DNA from: CAVSWN01 sp963770995
GTDB taxonomy: Bacteria; Acidobacteriota; Vicinamibacteria; Vicinamibacterales; CAVVIG01
Assembly: GCA_963770995.1 (NCBI GenBank)
Contig: CAVYRS010000003.1
Span: 372,001-436,000 of the forward strand
Length of the DNA: 64,000 nucleotides
Direction of reading: 5' to 3'
Part shown: positions 56,455 to 64,000 of the stretch, one piece after another
Numbering within the stretch: position 1 is the stretch's first letter
How the letters are laid out: each line of letters opens with the position of its first letter
Translations under genes and position numbers: made by a program
The notes under the pieces: generated by a model
Database searches by the model: none
Seen by the model: only the letters and a program-made list of their open reading frames with translations
Told to the model about the DNA's origin: nothing

Positions 56455-58230
56455 CTACGATGCGAGCGGCTGCGCGGCGGGGGCGAGCGGAAGTCTGATC
56501 GTGAAGATCGCGCCGCCGCGGTCGCGATTCGCGGCTTCGACGGACCCGTCCATCCGCTCCACGAGGTGCTTGACGATCGCGAGACCGAGGCCGGTCCCGC
56601 CCGAATCCCGCGAACGCGCCTTGTCGACGCGATAGAAGCGCTCGAACACGCGCGACACGTCGGAGGGCGGAATGCCCGGTCCCTCGTCGGACACCGTGAG
56701 CACGAAGCGATCGTCCTGGCGCCGCGCCTCGATGGTGGTGACGCCGCCCTCGCGCGAATAGATCGTCGCGTTTTCGATCAGGTTGCGCAGCGCGTCGTGC
56801 AGCTGCGCCGGATCGCCGACGATGGTCGCCACGGATGGGTCGACGTGCACGTGCACGCGCTGGCGTCTGGCATCGATGGCCGGCTGCAGGTCCGCGACGA
56901 CGGCGCCGACCAGGCTCTCGACATGGCAGGACGAGTATTCCGGCGGTTCCTGTCCGGCCTCCAGCCGCGCCAGCCGCAGCAGATCGTTGACCAGCCGCTC
57001 CATGCGAGCGGTGTGGCGCGCGATGATCTCGAGAAACTTCCGCGACTCGACCGGATCGCTCAACCCGTCGCTGAGCGCTTCGACATATCCACGAATCGCC
57101 GTCAGCGGCGTCCGCAGCTCGTGCGACACGTTGGCGACGAAGTCGCGGCGGATCTGATCGGCGCGCTGGAGATCGGTGATGTCGTGCAGGACGAGCACGG
57201 CGCCACGGCCCTGCGCGTCGGTCACCGGCGCGGCGCGCGCCACGAACACGCGGGTGCCTTCGGCGACGACCGCCGGCGTGAGGGCGCCCGTCTTGTTGCG
57301 CACCGCCGCAAGCTGCGCGACGACGCCCGGATGGCGAATGCACTCCACGTGATGCCGGCCGATCGCGGACGCGTCCAGCCGGAGCATGTCCCGCGCGGCG
57401 GCGTTCACCAGCTGCACGCGATCCCTGGAATCGACGACCAGCACCCCTTCGACCATGCCGCCGAGAATGGCCTCCATGCGCGTGCGGTCGCGAGCGAGGT
57501 CGGAGGCGCGGTCGCCAAGCCGTTGCACCGCTTCGTCGAGCGCCCGCGCGACCGTCCCAATCTCATCGTCCTCGTAATCTGTCGGCGGCGCCGGCGCCTC
57601 GCCCATCGCGTACCGCCGGACGCCGGTGGCCAGGCGATCCAGCCGCCGGACGAGGAGCTTCGACGAAACCCACGCCATGCCCGCGGCGGCGACAACCGAG
57701 AACACCAGTGCGAACGCCGCCGAGATCCAGATCGCGCGCAGCTGCCGCCGGATGTCGGTCAGCGGCAGCGCGACCCGCACGAAGGCAATTGAAGGATGGC
57801 GAACCGGGACCGCGACGTAGAGCATGTCGATCCCGAGCGTCGAACTGAATCGCGTGGCCACGCCAACGCCGCGGGCGCGCGCGTCGCCGACTTCCGGGCG
57901 GCCTGCGTGGTTCTCCAGCGCCGCCAGACCGGCTTCGTCCTGCGACGAGTCCGCGGTGACGCGGCCGTCCGCGGCGATCAAGGTGACGCGGGCGCCGATG
58001 TCGCGCCCGATCGCGACGGCCTCGTCCTGCGGCTCCTGCGTCGAGCTGACCGCCTCGCGGTGCGACAGCAGCTCGGCCGCCAGCTTCGTCTGGCCGACGA
58101 GACCGCGTTCGATTCGATCGTAGGCCTGGCGGCGAAGGGCGGTGGCCGTGATGGCCGCGCCGGCAATGAGAACGGCCGCGGCAACCGAGAAGATGGCGAA
58201 GAAAATCTTGGTGCGAAACCCGCCGCGCAT
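56455..58230 (-). CDS. phoR: PhoR-like sensor histidine kinase
   Basis: 591 residues. Membrane helix 1 at about 10-32, periplasmic sensing region about 33-165, helix 2 at about 167-192, HAMP-like segment LVRRLDRLATGVRRYAMGEA, PAS domain about 245-355 (EGVLVVDSRDRVQLVNAAA), HisKA with phosphoacceptor His370 in VANVSHELRTPL, and HATPase with NLIENATIYS, DEGPGIP and GTGLGLAIVKHLVERM. It lies 14 bp after the response-regulator gene in the same direction. With pstB-phoU divergent next door, a phosphate-starvation sensor is the best assignment. Confidence 0.9.
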   Translation of the reverse strand: MRGGFRTKIFFAIFSVAAAVLIAGAAITATALRRQAYDRIERGLVGQTKLAAELLSHREAVSSTQEPQDEAVAIGRDIGARVTLIAADGRVTADSSQDEAGLAALENHAGRPEVGDARARGVGVATRFSSTLGIDMLYVAVPVRHPSIAFVRVALPLTDIRRQLRAIWISAAFALVFSVVAAAGMAWVSSKLLVRRLDRLATGVRRYAMGEAPAPPTDYEDDEIGTVARALDEAVQRLGDRASDLARDRTRMEAILGGMVEGVLVVDSRDRVQLVNAAARDMLRLDASAIGRHHVECIRHPGVVAQLAAVRNKTGALTPAVVAEGTRVFVARAAPVTDAQGRGAVLVLHDITDLQRADQIRRDFVANVSHELRTPLTAIRGYVEALSDGLSDPVESRKFLEIIARHTARMERLVNDLLRLARLEAGQEPPEYSSCHVESLVGAVVADLQPAIDARRQRVHVHVDPSVATIVGDPAQLHDALRNLIENATIYSREGGVTTIEARRQDDRFVLTVSDEGPGIPPSDVSRVFERFYRVDKARSRDSGGTGLGLAIVKHLVERMDGSVEAANRDRGGAIFTIRLPLAPAAQPLAS

Positions 58231-58244
58231 CCCTTACATGGCCC

Positions 58245-58967
58245 TTACATGGCGCCTGTCTGCGCCACTGCAGGGTCGGAATCGGTCGCGCGCTCGAGCA
58301 GCTTGTAGCCGAACTGGTGCACGGTCGCGAGCGACTCGCAGAGCGCCGGCAGCTTCTTGCGCAGCCGCCGCACGTGCACGTCCACCGTGCGCGTGCCTCC
58401 CGCGTAGCGATAGCCCCAGACGTCGGTCAACAGCCGTTCACGCGACACCACGCGCCCGCAGTGCCTGAGGAAATATTCGAGAAGCAGAAACTCCTTCGCC
58501 GTCAACGACACCTCCTGCCCCTCGCTGACGACGCGGTGCCGGTCGCGGTCCATGGTGAGCGCGCCGTAATGCAGCGGCGCGGCATCCGCGCCGAGCGGCC
58601 GCGTTCTGCGCTCGAGGGCGGCCACGCGCGCGACAAGCTCCTTGGGGCTGAACGGTTTGACCACGTAGTCGTCCGCTCCCAGCTCGAGGCCGTGGATCCG
58701 ATCCGACTCGTCGGCGCGGGCGCTCAGGATGATGATCGGAATGGCCGCCGTCGCTGCGCGGGCCCGCACGTCCCTGCACAACGTGAGCCCATCGACGCCA
58801 GGCAGCATGACGTCGAGAATCAGCAGGTCCGGCGGATCGTCCCGCAAGCGCGCGACCCCGAGCTCGCCGGAGTCGATCGCCTCGACGGTGTGGCCGGCTT
58901 TCTCCAGATACAGCTTGACCAGCGCCGCGATGTCGGCGTCGTCTTCGATGATCAGGATGCGACTCAT
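58245..58967 (-). CDS. phoB: PhoB-like response regulator
   Basis: 240 residues. The receiver domain has the acidic pair in IIEDDAD, phosphoacceptor Asp52 in LLILDVMLPG, and Lys in YVVKPFSPKEL. The OmpR/PhoB winged helix follows with SLTAKEFLLLEYFLRHCGRV, LLTDVWGYRY and RTVDVHVRRLRKKL. It is the first gene of the phoB-phoR pair and is divergent from pstB. It would activate phosphate-starvation genes when phosphorylated by PhoR. Confidence 0.92.
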   Translation of the reverse strand: MSRILIIEDDADIAALVKLYLEKAGHTVEAIDSGELGVARLRDDPPDLLILDVMLPGVDGLTLCRDVRARAATAAIPIIILSARADESDRIHGLELGADDYVVKPFSPKELVARVAALERRTRPLGADAAPLHYGALTMDRDRHRVVSEGQEVSLTAKEFLLLEYFLRHCGRVVSRERLLTDVWGYRYAGGTRTVDVHVRRLRKKLPALCESLATVHQFGYKLLERATDSDPAVAQTGAM

Positions 58968-59120
58968 CGTGGATTCAGTATAGTCGCCAGCCCGCGGCGC
59001 CTCGGCGTGTTTACCTGGATTTAACAGCGCGGCAATACGGCGGAAAAGCCCCGTTCATACGCTTAACATGTGTTGCGCTCGCCTGCCTGGCCTGCGCCCG
59101 CAGGGCCCGCCAGCCACACA
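58968..59120. promoter_or_regulatory. Divergent phoB / pstB promoter region with candidate Pho-box repeats
   Basis: 153 bp between divergent starts. Two pairs of T-rich direct repeats with about one helical turn between units are visible: GTTTACCTGGATTTAACA (59009-59026) and GTTCATACGCTTAACATG (59053-59070). They resemble GTTCAC-type PHO boxes only loosely, and the assignment rests mainly on context. Confidence 0.4.
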
Positions 59121-59876
59121 ATGACAAAGATAGCAGCGCGAGGACTCGACCTCTTCTATGGCGAGAAGCAGGCGCTGGCCGACGTCACGCTCGACATCGA
59201 GGCGCACCAGGTGACGGCGTGCATCGGGCCGTCGGGCTGCGGGAAGTCGACCTTCCTACGCACGCTGAACCGGATGAACGACCTGATTCCGCGAACCCGC
59301 ATCCGCGGGGCGGTCACGCTCGACGGCGCCGACATCTACGCCGCCGGCGTGGACATCGTGGCGCTGCGGCGGCGGGTCGGCATGGTGTTTCAGCGGTCGA
59401 ATCCGTTTCCCAAGTCGGTGTTCGACAACGTCGCCTACGGGATCCAGATCAACCGGCTGGCCGTGTCGCGCGGCGATCTGCGGCGTCGCGTCGAGCACAG
59501 CCTGCGCCGCGCGGCGCTCTGGGACGAAGTGAAGGATCGCCTGCACGAGTCGGCGCTGGCGCTTTCGGGCGGGCAACAGCAGCGGCTGTGCATCGCGCGC
59601 GCGCTTGCGGTGGAGCCGGACGTGCTGCTGATGGACGAACCGGCGTCGGCGCTCGATCCGATCGCGACGCAGCGGATCGAGGAGCTGATTTACACCCTCA
59701 AACGCGACTACACCATCGTCATCGTCACGCACAATATGCAGCAGGCGGCGCGGGTGTCGGACGTGACGGCGTTCTTCTGGCTCGGCCGGCTGGTCGAGAC
59801 CGGGCGGACCGATATGATCTTCACGAACCCGCGCGAGAAGCTGACCGAGGACTACGTCACGGGCCGATTCGGATGA
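59121..59876 (+). CDS. pstB: Phosphate ABC transporter ATP-binding protein
   Basis: 251 residues from the ATG at 59121. Walker A GPSGCGKST, then FLRTLNRMNDLIP typical of PstB, Q-loop MVFQRSNPFPKSVFDNVAYG, signature LSGGQQQR, Walker B VLLMDEPASALDP, H-loop IVTHNMQQAARVSD and the PstB ending FTNPREKLTEDYVTGRFG. It energises high-affinity phosphate uptake. The partner genes pstS, pstC and pstA are not next to it. It overlaps phoU by ATGA. Confidence 0.95.
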   Translation: MTKIAARGLDLFYGEKQALADVTLDIEAHQVTACIGPSGCGKSTFLRTLNRMNDLIPRTRIRGAVTLDGADIYAAGVDIVALRRRVGMVFQRSNPFPKSVFDNVAYGIQINRLAVSRGDLRRRVEHSLRRAALWDEVKDRLHESALALSGGQQQRLCIARALAVEPDVLLMDEPASALDPIATQRIEELIYTLKRDYTIVIVTHNMQQAARVSDVTAFFWLGRLVETGRTDMIFTNPREKLTEDYVTGRFG

Positions 59877-60559
59877 CGACCAACGACGACCGCGCCAAGC
59901 GTCATTTCGCCGACGAGCTCGATCGGCTGAAGCAGCGGCTGCTCACGATGGGCGGGCTGGCGGAGGAGCGCGTCCAGCAGGCGGTGCGCGGCCTGGTCGA
60001 GCGGGAGCCGTCGATGATGACGGCGGTGATCGACGGCGACCACGACATCAACCGCCTGCAGCTCGAGATCGACGATCGCGCCTTCAAGCTGCTCGCATTG
60101 CACCAGCCGATGGCGAGCGACCTGCGGTCGATCGTCGCGGCGGTCAAGATCAACAGCGATCTCGAGCGCGTCGGCGACCTCGCGGTCAACATCGCCGAGG
60201 CCGCTCAACGCTACATCTCGCACCCGCCGGTGAAAGCGCTCGTGGACATTCCCCGGATGGGGGCGCTGGCGCAGGCGATGCTGCACGATGCGCTGGACGC
60301 GTTCGTCTCACACGACCTGTCGGCCGCCCAGAGCGTGCTGGATCGAGACGACAGGCTCGACACGCTCAAGAACCAGGTGTTTCGCGAGCTGCTGACCTAC
60401 ATGATCGGCGAGCCGCGGACGATCGAGCCGGCGCTCGATCTCATTTTGATTTCGCGGCACCTGGAACGGGTCGGCGACCATGCCACCAACATCGCCGAAG
60501 ACGTGATTTTCATCGTGGCCGCGCGAGACGTCCGGCATCACGCGGCGGACTCGTCGTAG
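59873..60559 (+). CDS. phoU: Phosphate signalling complex protein PhoU
   Basis: 228 residues starting in the pstB stop (ATGA overlap). Two PhoU helical bundles: RHFADELDRLKQRLLTMGGL with VIDGDHDINRLQLEIDDRAF and DLRSIVAAVKINSDLERVGD, repeated as VLDRDDRLDTLKNQVFREL and ALDLILISRHLERVGDHATN. The ERVGDLAVNIAE and ERVGDHATNIAED metal-binding motifs are intact. It links the Pst transporter to PhoR and represses the regulon in high phosphate. Confidence 0.95.
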   Translation: MTTNDDRAKRHFADELDRLKQRLLTMGGLAEERVQQAVRGLVEREPSMMTAVIDGDHDINRLQLEIDDRAFKLLALHQPMASDLRSIVAAVKINSDLERVGDLAVNIAEAAQRYISHPPVKALVDIPRMGALAQAMLHDALDAFVSHDLSAAQSVLDRDDRLDTLKNQVFRELLTYMIGEPRTIEPALDLILISRHLERVGDHATNIAEDVIFIVAARDVRHHAADSS

Positions 60560-60572
60560 CGCCAGTCAAAAG

Positions 60573-60644
60573 GCAACCACGAAGACACGAAGCCACGAAA
60601 AAGAACAAAAAGTCTTCTTCGTGTTTTCGTGCCTTCGTGGTTGC
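60573..60644. repeat. CCACGAAG palindrome, copy 1 (probable terminator)
   Basis: GCAACCACGAAG near the left end and CTTCGTGGTTGC at the right end enclose CACGAA/TTCGTG repeats and an AT-rich loop. It lies between the convergent phoU and GH3 genes and should end both transcripts. A second copy is at 62496-62557. Confidence 0.7.
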
Positions 60645-60662
60645 ATTTTTGCTCGTCAGCAC

Positions 60663-62507
60663 CTAAGGGGACGCCGAGCGCGGGGAGCGTTCCAGGCCGT
60701 GCCCGAAGGGGAACATCCCCGGCAGCGAGATCGGGAGCTTGCCTCGAATCGGCGCCTCACCGGCGAGGGCACGAACGGCGGCCAGTTCGACGCCGTCGAA
60801 CGCCTCGAACGCCAACAGCATCGTCGGCAGCTTGGTGAGGAATGTCGCGGTGTAGGGATTGCCGAACATGACGGCCACGTATGGCTTGTTGAGGGCGGCC
60901 AATCCCTCGAGCAGGGCCACCTGGCGATCCGAGAGATCCATCCGCCCGCTGAACGACGCGATACGGACGAACACCGACGCCACGATCGCGTCGGCCCGCC
61001 GAGCGAGGGAGCGAACGAGATCCGCTTGATCGGCGGTCATCCGATCGGAGAGCTCGACGCCGGTGACGTTGGGCCAGCGTTTCTTCAGCTCGGGAACGAA
61101 CGTCCGGCTCGGCATGCCCTCGATCCAGCCGCTCGAGTAGTCCAGGACCGACAGATACAGAACATTCGCCGACGACGGGAGGTTGAGCGGGACCTGGTTT
61201 CGCTCATCCTTGATCAGCGTGAGCGCGCGCGCGCTCAGCTCGGCGTTGGTCTGTAGATGTTCCTTGCTCGCGAGCTTGGTGTCGATGGTCGCCAGATCGA
61301 TCGTGCGGTTGACGTGAAGGCCGAGGCGAGCTTTGGTCGTCAGGATCCGCTCTACCGATCGCGTGATCTGCGCCTCCGTGAGCTCGCCGGCGCCAACCGC
61401 CGCCTTGATCCCGTGGAATGCCGCATCGGATCCGGCGAGTGCAGCACCTGATCGGCGCCGGCCAGCACGGCGCAGCGCCGCGGCACGGTCGGGCGGCAGC
61501 GTTCTGCGAAATCGCGACCATCGACATCGAATCGGTGTAGACGAGGCCGTCGAACTCCATCTCGTCGCGCAGCAGATCGTGAGAATCGGCCGGCTGAACG
61601 TCGCCGGAACGGCAGCTTCGCGTGCTGCCTGGTACCGTGCCGGATCGAGCGCCGGCAGCACGATGTGCGCCGCCATCACTGCACCGGCGCCGCCGTCGAT
61701 CGCCGCCTGAAACGGCAGGAGCTCGATCTGATCGAGATGCGCGCGCGGATGCTCGATCACCGGCAGGCCCAGATGGCTGTCGACGTCGTGTCGCCGTGCC
61801 CGGGAAAATGCTTGACCGTGGCGATCATGCCGCCGTCCTCGACGCCGCGGATGTAGGCGCCGACCAGCGCCGCGACACGAGCTTCGGGTCTTCGCCGAAG
61901 GATCGGATGTTGATGACCGGATTGCGCGCGTTGTTGTTGACGTCCGCGATCGGCGCGAAGTTCACGCCGACGCCGAGCGCGCGCGACTCGATGGCCGTGA
62001 CAGCGCGCCCTCGCGGACCAGGCGCAGATCGGTGCTCGCCGCGAGTCGCGCCCATCGCCATCGCGCGCGGCAGGCGCGTGGCGCCGCAGATGCGGAAGCC
62101 GACGCCGGTCTCGAAGTCGGCGGTGTTCAGCAGCGGCACCGTCGACATCGCCTGCAGCCGATTGAGCAGGAACGCCGCCGCATAGGGATCGCCCTTTCGC
62201 GCGGCATTCCCGCCCACGCCGTAGCCGGGATTCAGCAGCACGGACGGCGCCGCCTCGGAGGCTCCGAAGACGTGAAAGCCGCCGACGTGATACGTCGCGC
62301 ACGAGCTGCGTGCAGCGCGTCGAAGGTGTCGCTGTCGGTGCTGGGAAGTTCGACTCGAACGACGGGACGATGCAGCTGGCCGATCTTCTCGTCGAGCGTC
62401 AGCTTCTTCAGCGTCTGCTCGACCCACCGCTCGGCGGCGCGGATCGAGGCGTGAACGGATCGCGCGGTCACGCCATGCGACGGCGAGCGAACACGCCACG
62501 AAAACAC
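60663..62507 (-). CDS. Glycoside hydrolase family 3 enzyme (NagZ-like) (heavily frameshifted)
   Basis: Segments in different frames join to one GH3 protein of about 610 residues. N-terminus: VEQTLKKLTLDEKIGQL; then GDPYAAAFLLNRLQAMSTVP, GVNFAPIADVNNNARNPVIN, KHFPGHGDT (substrate-binding Lys-His), and DGLVYTDSMSM with the nucleophile Asp. C-terminal domain: LTTKARLGLHVNRTIDLATI and VFVRIASFSGRMDLSDRQVA, ending FPFGHGLE. At least five frame breaks lie between about 62350 and 61400. The KHFPGHGDT/DSMSM pair fits beta-N-acetylhexosaminidases or beta-glucosidases with a C-terminal domain. The start is uncertain because a palindrome lies at its 5' side. Confidence 0.75.
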
Positions 62508-62557
62508 GAGAGCACGAAACCAAACCAGCTCTTTTTCGTGTCTTCGTGCTTTCGTGG
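62496..62557. repeat. CCACGAAA palindrome, copy 2
   Basis: CCACGAAAACACGAGAGCAC on the left is matched by GTGTCTTCGTGCTTTCGTGG on the right. Same family as 60573-60644. It lies between the GH3 start and moaB, which diverge. Confidence 0.65.
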
Positions 62558-62591
62558 CCGATCGAGGCGTTCAGCATGCGCGGATCGTAGC

Positions 62592-63125
62592 ATGCGCGCG
62601 CGCTACAATGCCGCGAATGAGCCGGACGCGGAGCACAAGGCGCGCGCGCCGAAATCGGTGCGCTGCTTCATCGTCACGGTCAGCGACACGCGCACGGAAG
62701 ACACCGACACGAGCGGCCGCGCGATCGCCGACCTGCTGACCGGCGGCCGGCCACGTGGTCGTCGGGCCGCGCCATCGTGAAGGACGATCCCGACTGGTGC
62801 GCGGCACGCTCGAGCGCCAGCTCGCGACGCGCCAGACGTGCAGGTGATCATCACGACCGGCGGCACCGGCATCACGTCGCGCGACAGCACGTACGAGGCG
62901 ATCGCGGCGCTGCTGCAGAAGCGGCTCGACGGCTTCGGCGAGCTGTTTCGGATGCTGAGCTACGAGCAGATTGGCGCCGCCGCGATGATGAGCCGCGCCT
63001 GCGCCGGCCTCGTCGCCGGCCGCATCGTCGTCTCGCTGCCGGGATCGGAAGCGGCGGTGCGACTGGCGATGGAGCGGCTGCTGATTCCGGAGCTCGGACA
63101 TCTGGTGCAACAGGCGTCGCGGTAG
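62592..63125 (+). CDS. moaB: MoaB/Mog-type molybdopterin-binding protein (frameshifted)
   Basis: About 177 residues, with breaks near 62745 and 62835. N-terminus HKARAPKSVRCFIVTVSDTR then TEDTDTSGRAIADLLT. After the breaks, VIITTGGTGITSRDSTYEAI has the molybdopterin-binding GGTG motif, and the end reads MSRACAGLVAGRIVVSLPGS. It adenylylates or binds molybdopterin in molybdenum-cofactor synthesis. It is followed by moeA, the next step of the pathway. The exact start could be the nearby ATG at 62617 if a base is missing. Confidence 0.8.
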
Positions 63126-63149
63126 GTCCGGCTGGAGCCGGACTCCGCG
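63122..63149. repeat. REP-like palindrome, moaB-moeA gap (1)
   Basis: GTAGGTCCGGC and GCCGGACTCC flank a short loop. It begins in the moaB stop region. Same family as the palindromes at the IS110 element. Confidence 0.65.
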
Positions 63150-63202
63150 TTCTGCGTTCGTCCTCAACACTTCTTCTCTCAGCGTATTTCGTTCTGATCC
63201 TC

Positions 63203-63232
63203 GTGGGGTCAGGCTTCAGCCGGACCTACACG
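63203..63232. repeat. REP-like palindrome, moaB-moeA gap (2)
   Basis: GTGGGGTCAGGCTTCAGCCG followed by GACCTACACG. Opposite orientation to the copy at 63122, making an inverted pair 53 bp apart just before the moeA start. Confidence 0.65.
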
Positions 63233-63234
63233 TG

Positions 63235-64000
63235 ATGCGACCCTTCACCTCGACGATCTCTCTCGACGAAGCGCGGCGACGCCTCGACGCGGCCATCCGT
63301 CCGATCGCGCGCACCGAGCGCGTTCGGCTCTGGACGAGGCCGGCGGGCCGCGTCGCAGCCGCCGACGTCGACGTCGTCGATCGACGTGCCGCCGTTCGCG
63401 CGGTCGGCGATGGACGGCTACGCCGTGATCGCCGCCGACATCCGACGGCGCGTCGCAATCGACGCCCGCGCCGTCTGCGCCTGCTCGATCGGATTTACAC
63501 GGGCGCAGCTGCCGTCGGTCACCGTCGCAGCGCGGCACGTGCGCGGAGATCGCGACCGGCGCGCCGCTTGCCGGCCGGGCGCCGACGCGGTGGTCATGGT
63601 CGAGGAGACGGCGAAAAACGGCAACGATCAGATCGACGTTCCTCGCCGCCGCGACCGCCGGCCAGCACGTCGGCCGGCGGGGCGCCGACATCGCAGCGGG
63701 CGATCGCGTCGTCGCGGCCGGCGACGTGCTGACGCCGAGCCGCGTCGGCGCGCTCGCGGCGATCGGCCGCGCCGAGCGTCGACGGTCTTCGCGAAGCCGC
63801 GCGTGGCCATCCTTTCGACCGGCAACGAGGTCGTCGAGCCCGGGCAGCCGCTGGCGCCGGGTCAGATCTTCGACGTCAACCGCTTCACGCTCGGCGCCAT
63901 CGTCGTCGGCGCACGGCGGGATCGCCGAGCCGCACCGGCCGGCGCAGGACACGGTCGACGCGCTCGTCGCCGCGCTCGATCGCCTGCGCGGACGCGGATC
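63235..64000 (+). CDS. moeA: Molybdopterin molybdenumtransferase MoeA (3' end outside window; frameshifted)
   Basis: The start MRPFTSTISLDEARRRLDAA at 63235 is typical of MoeA. Joined frames then give VVDVPPFARSAMDGYAVIAA (substrate-binding SAMDGYA), LPAGADAVVMVEET, GADIAAGDRVVAAGDVLTPS, and RVAILSTGNEVVEPGQPLAP with GQIFDVNRFTLGAI. Breaks lie near 63385, 63460-63590, 63650, 63775 and 63915. The gene runs off the right edge. The enzyme inserts molybdate into adenylylated molybdopterin and pairs with moaB upstream. Confidence 0.85.

Overview
The window is 64 kb of GC-rich bacterial chromosome. The gene content fits an Acidobacteriota, most likely a Vicinamibacteria-like soil or sediment lineage. 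This is inferred from the mix of families (Ser/Thr kinase-TPR proteins, exported Tat-type PLP enzymes, GMC oxidoreductase with gluconate-dehydrogenase subunit 3, cytochrome c/copper-monooxygenase-like proteins, DUF4097, palindromic intergenic repeats), not from a marker gene. No rRNA or CRISPR array was seen; one tRNA (Arg-ACG) is present. Many genes are complete only if one joins two or more reading frames. The breaks hit housekeeping-type genes too (moaB, moeA, a sugar hydrolase), so most are probably indel errors of the assembly. I annotate such genes over their full span and list the breaks.

Layout. 1-3.7 kb: a CHAT-peptidase/alpha-beta-hydrolase fusion cut by the left edge. 3.8-7.1 kb: exported arginase-like protein, gluconate dehydrogenase subunit 3 and GMC oxidoreductase. 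7.2-11.7 kb: small exported proteins, a membrane FHA-serine protease and a cytochrome c/copper-monooxygenase-like protein. 11.7-13.4 kb: an IS110-family element between inverted palindromes. 13.5-19.1 kb: class V aminotransferase, DUF6265, AraC regulator, luciferase-like oxidoreductase, an unknown gene, DUF4097. 19.3-25.5 kb (minus strand): asparaginase, aspartate:alanine exchanger, aspartate 4-decarboxylase and a second exchanger, a complete asparagine-to-alanine proton-motive module. 25.7 kb: a decayed PIN toxin. 26.2-35.8 kb (plus strand): six tightly packed genes, namely pyruvate:ferredoxin oxidoreductase, a dihydroorotate-dehydrogenase-like protein, an MtrA-like decaheme cytochrome, an MtrB/PioB-like outer-membrane barrel, a small cytochrome c and a NapC-like membrane multiheme cytochrome. 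Together they look like an inner-to-outer-membrane electron conduit.

36.3-38.5 kb: a quinohemoprotein dehydrogenase with the lanthanide-type Asp pair. 38.8-53.6 kb: two Ser/Thr kinases with TPRs, gene remnants, a Tat-exported HisC-like aminotransferase convergent with an exported chorismate mutase, a GH51 arabinofuranosidase, a GT-C glycosyltransferase and an outer-membrane barrel. 54-64 kb: PEGA/Ig-like surface protein, tRNA-Arg, GIY-YIG nuclease, PhoR-PhoB, divergent PstB-PhoU, a GH3 hydrolase, MoaB and MoeA (cut by the right edge).

The most notable units are the PFOR/MtrAB/NapC electron-transfer operon, the asparagine-aspartate energy module, the CHAT-hydrolase fusion, and the pairing of an exported chorismate mutase with an exported aminotransferase.
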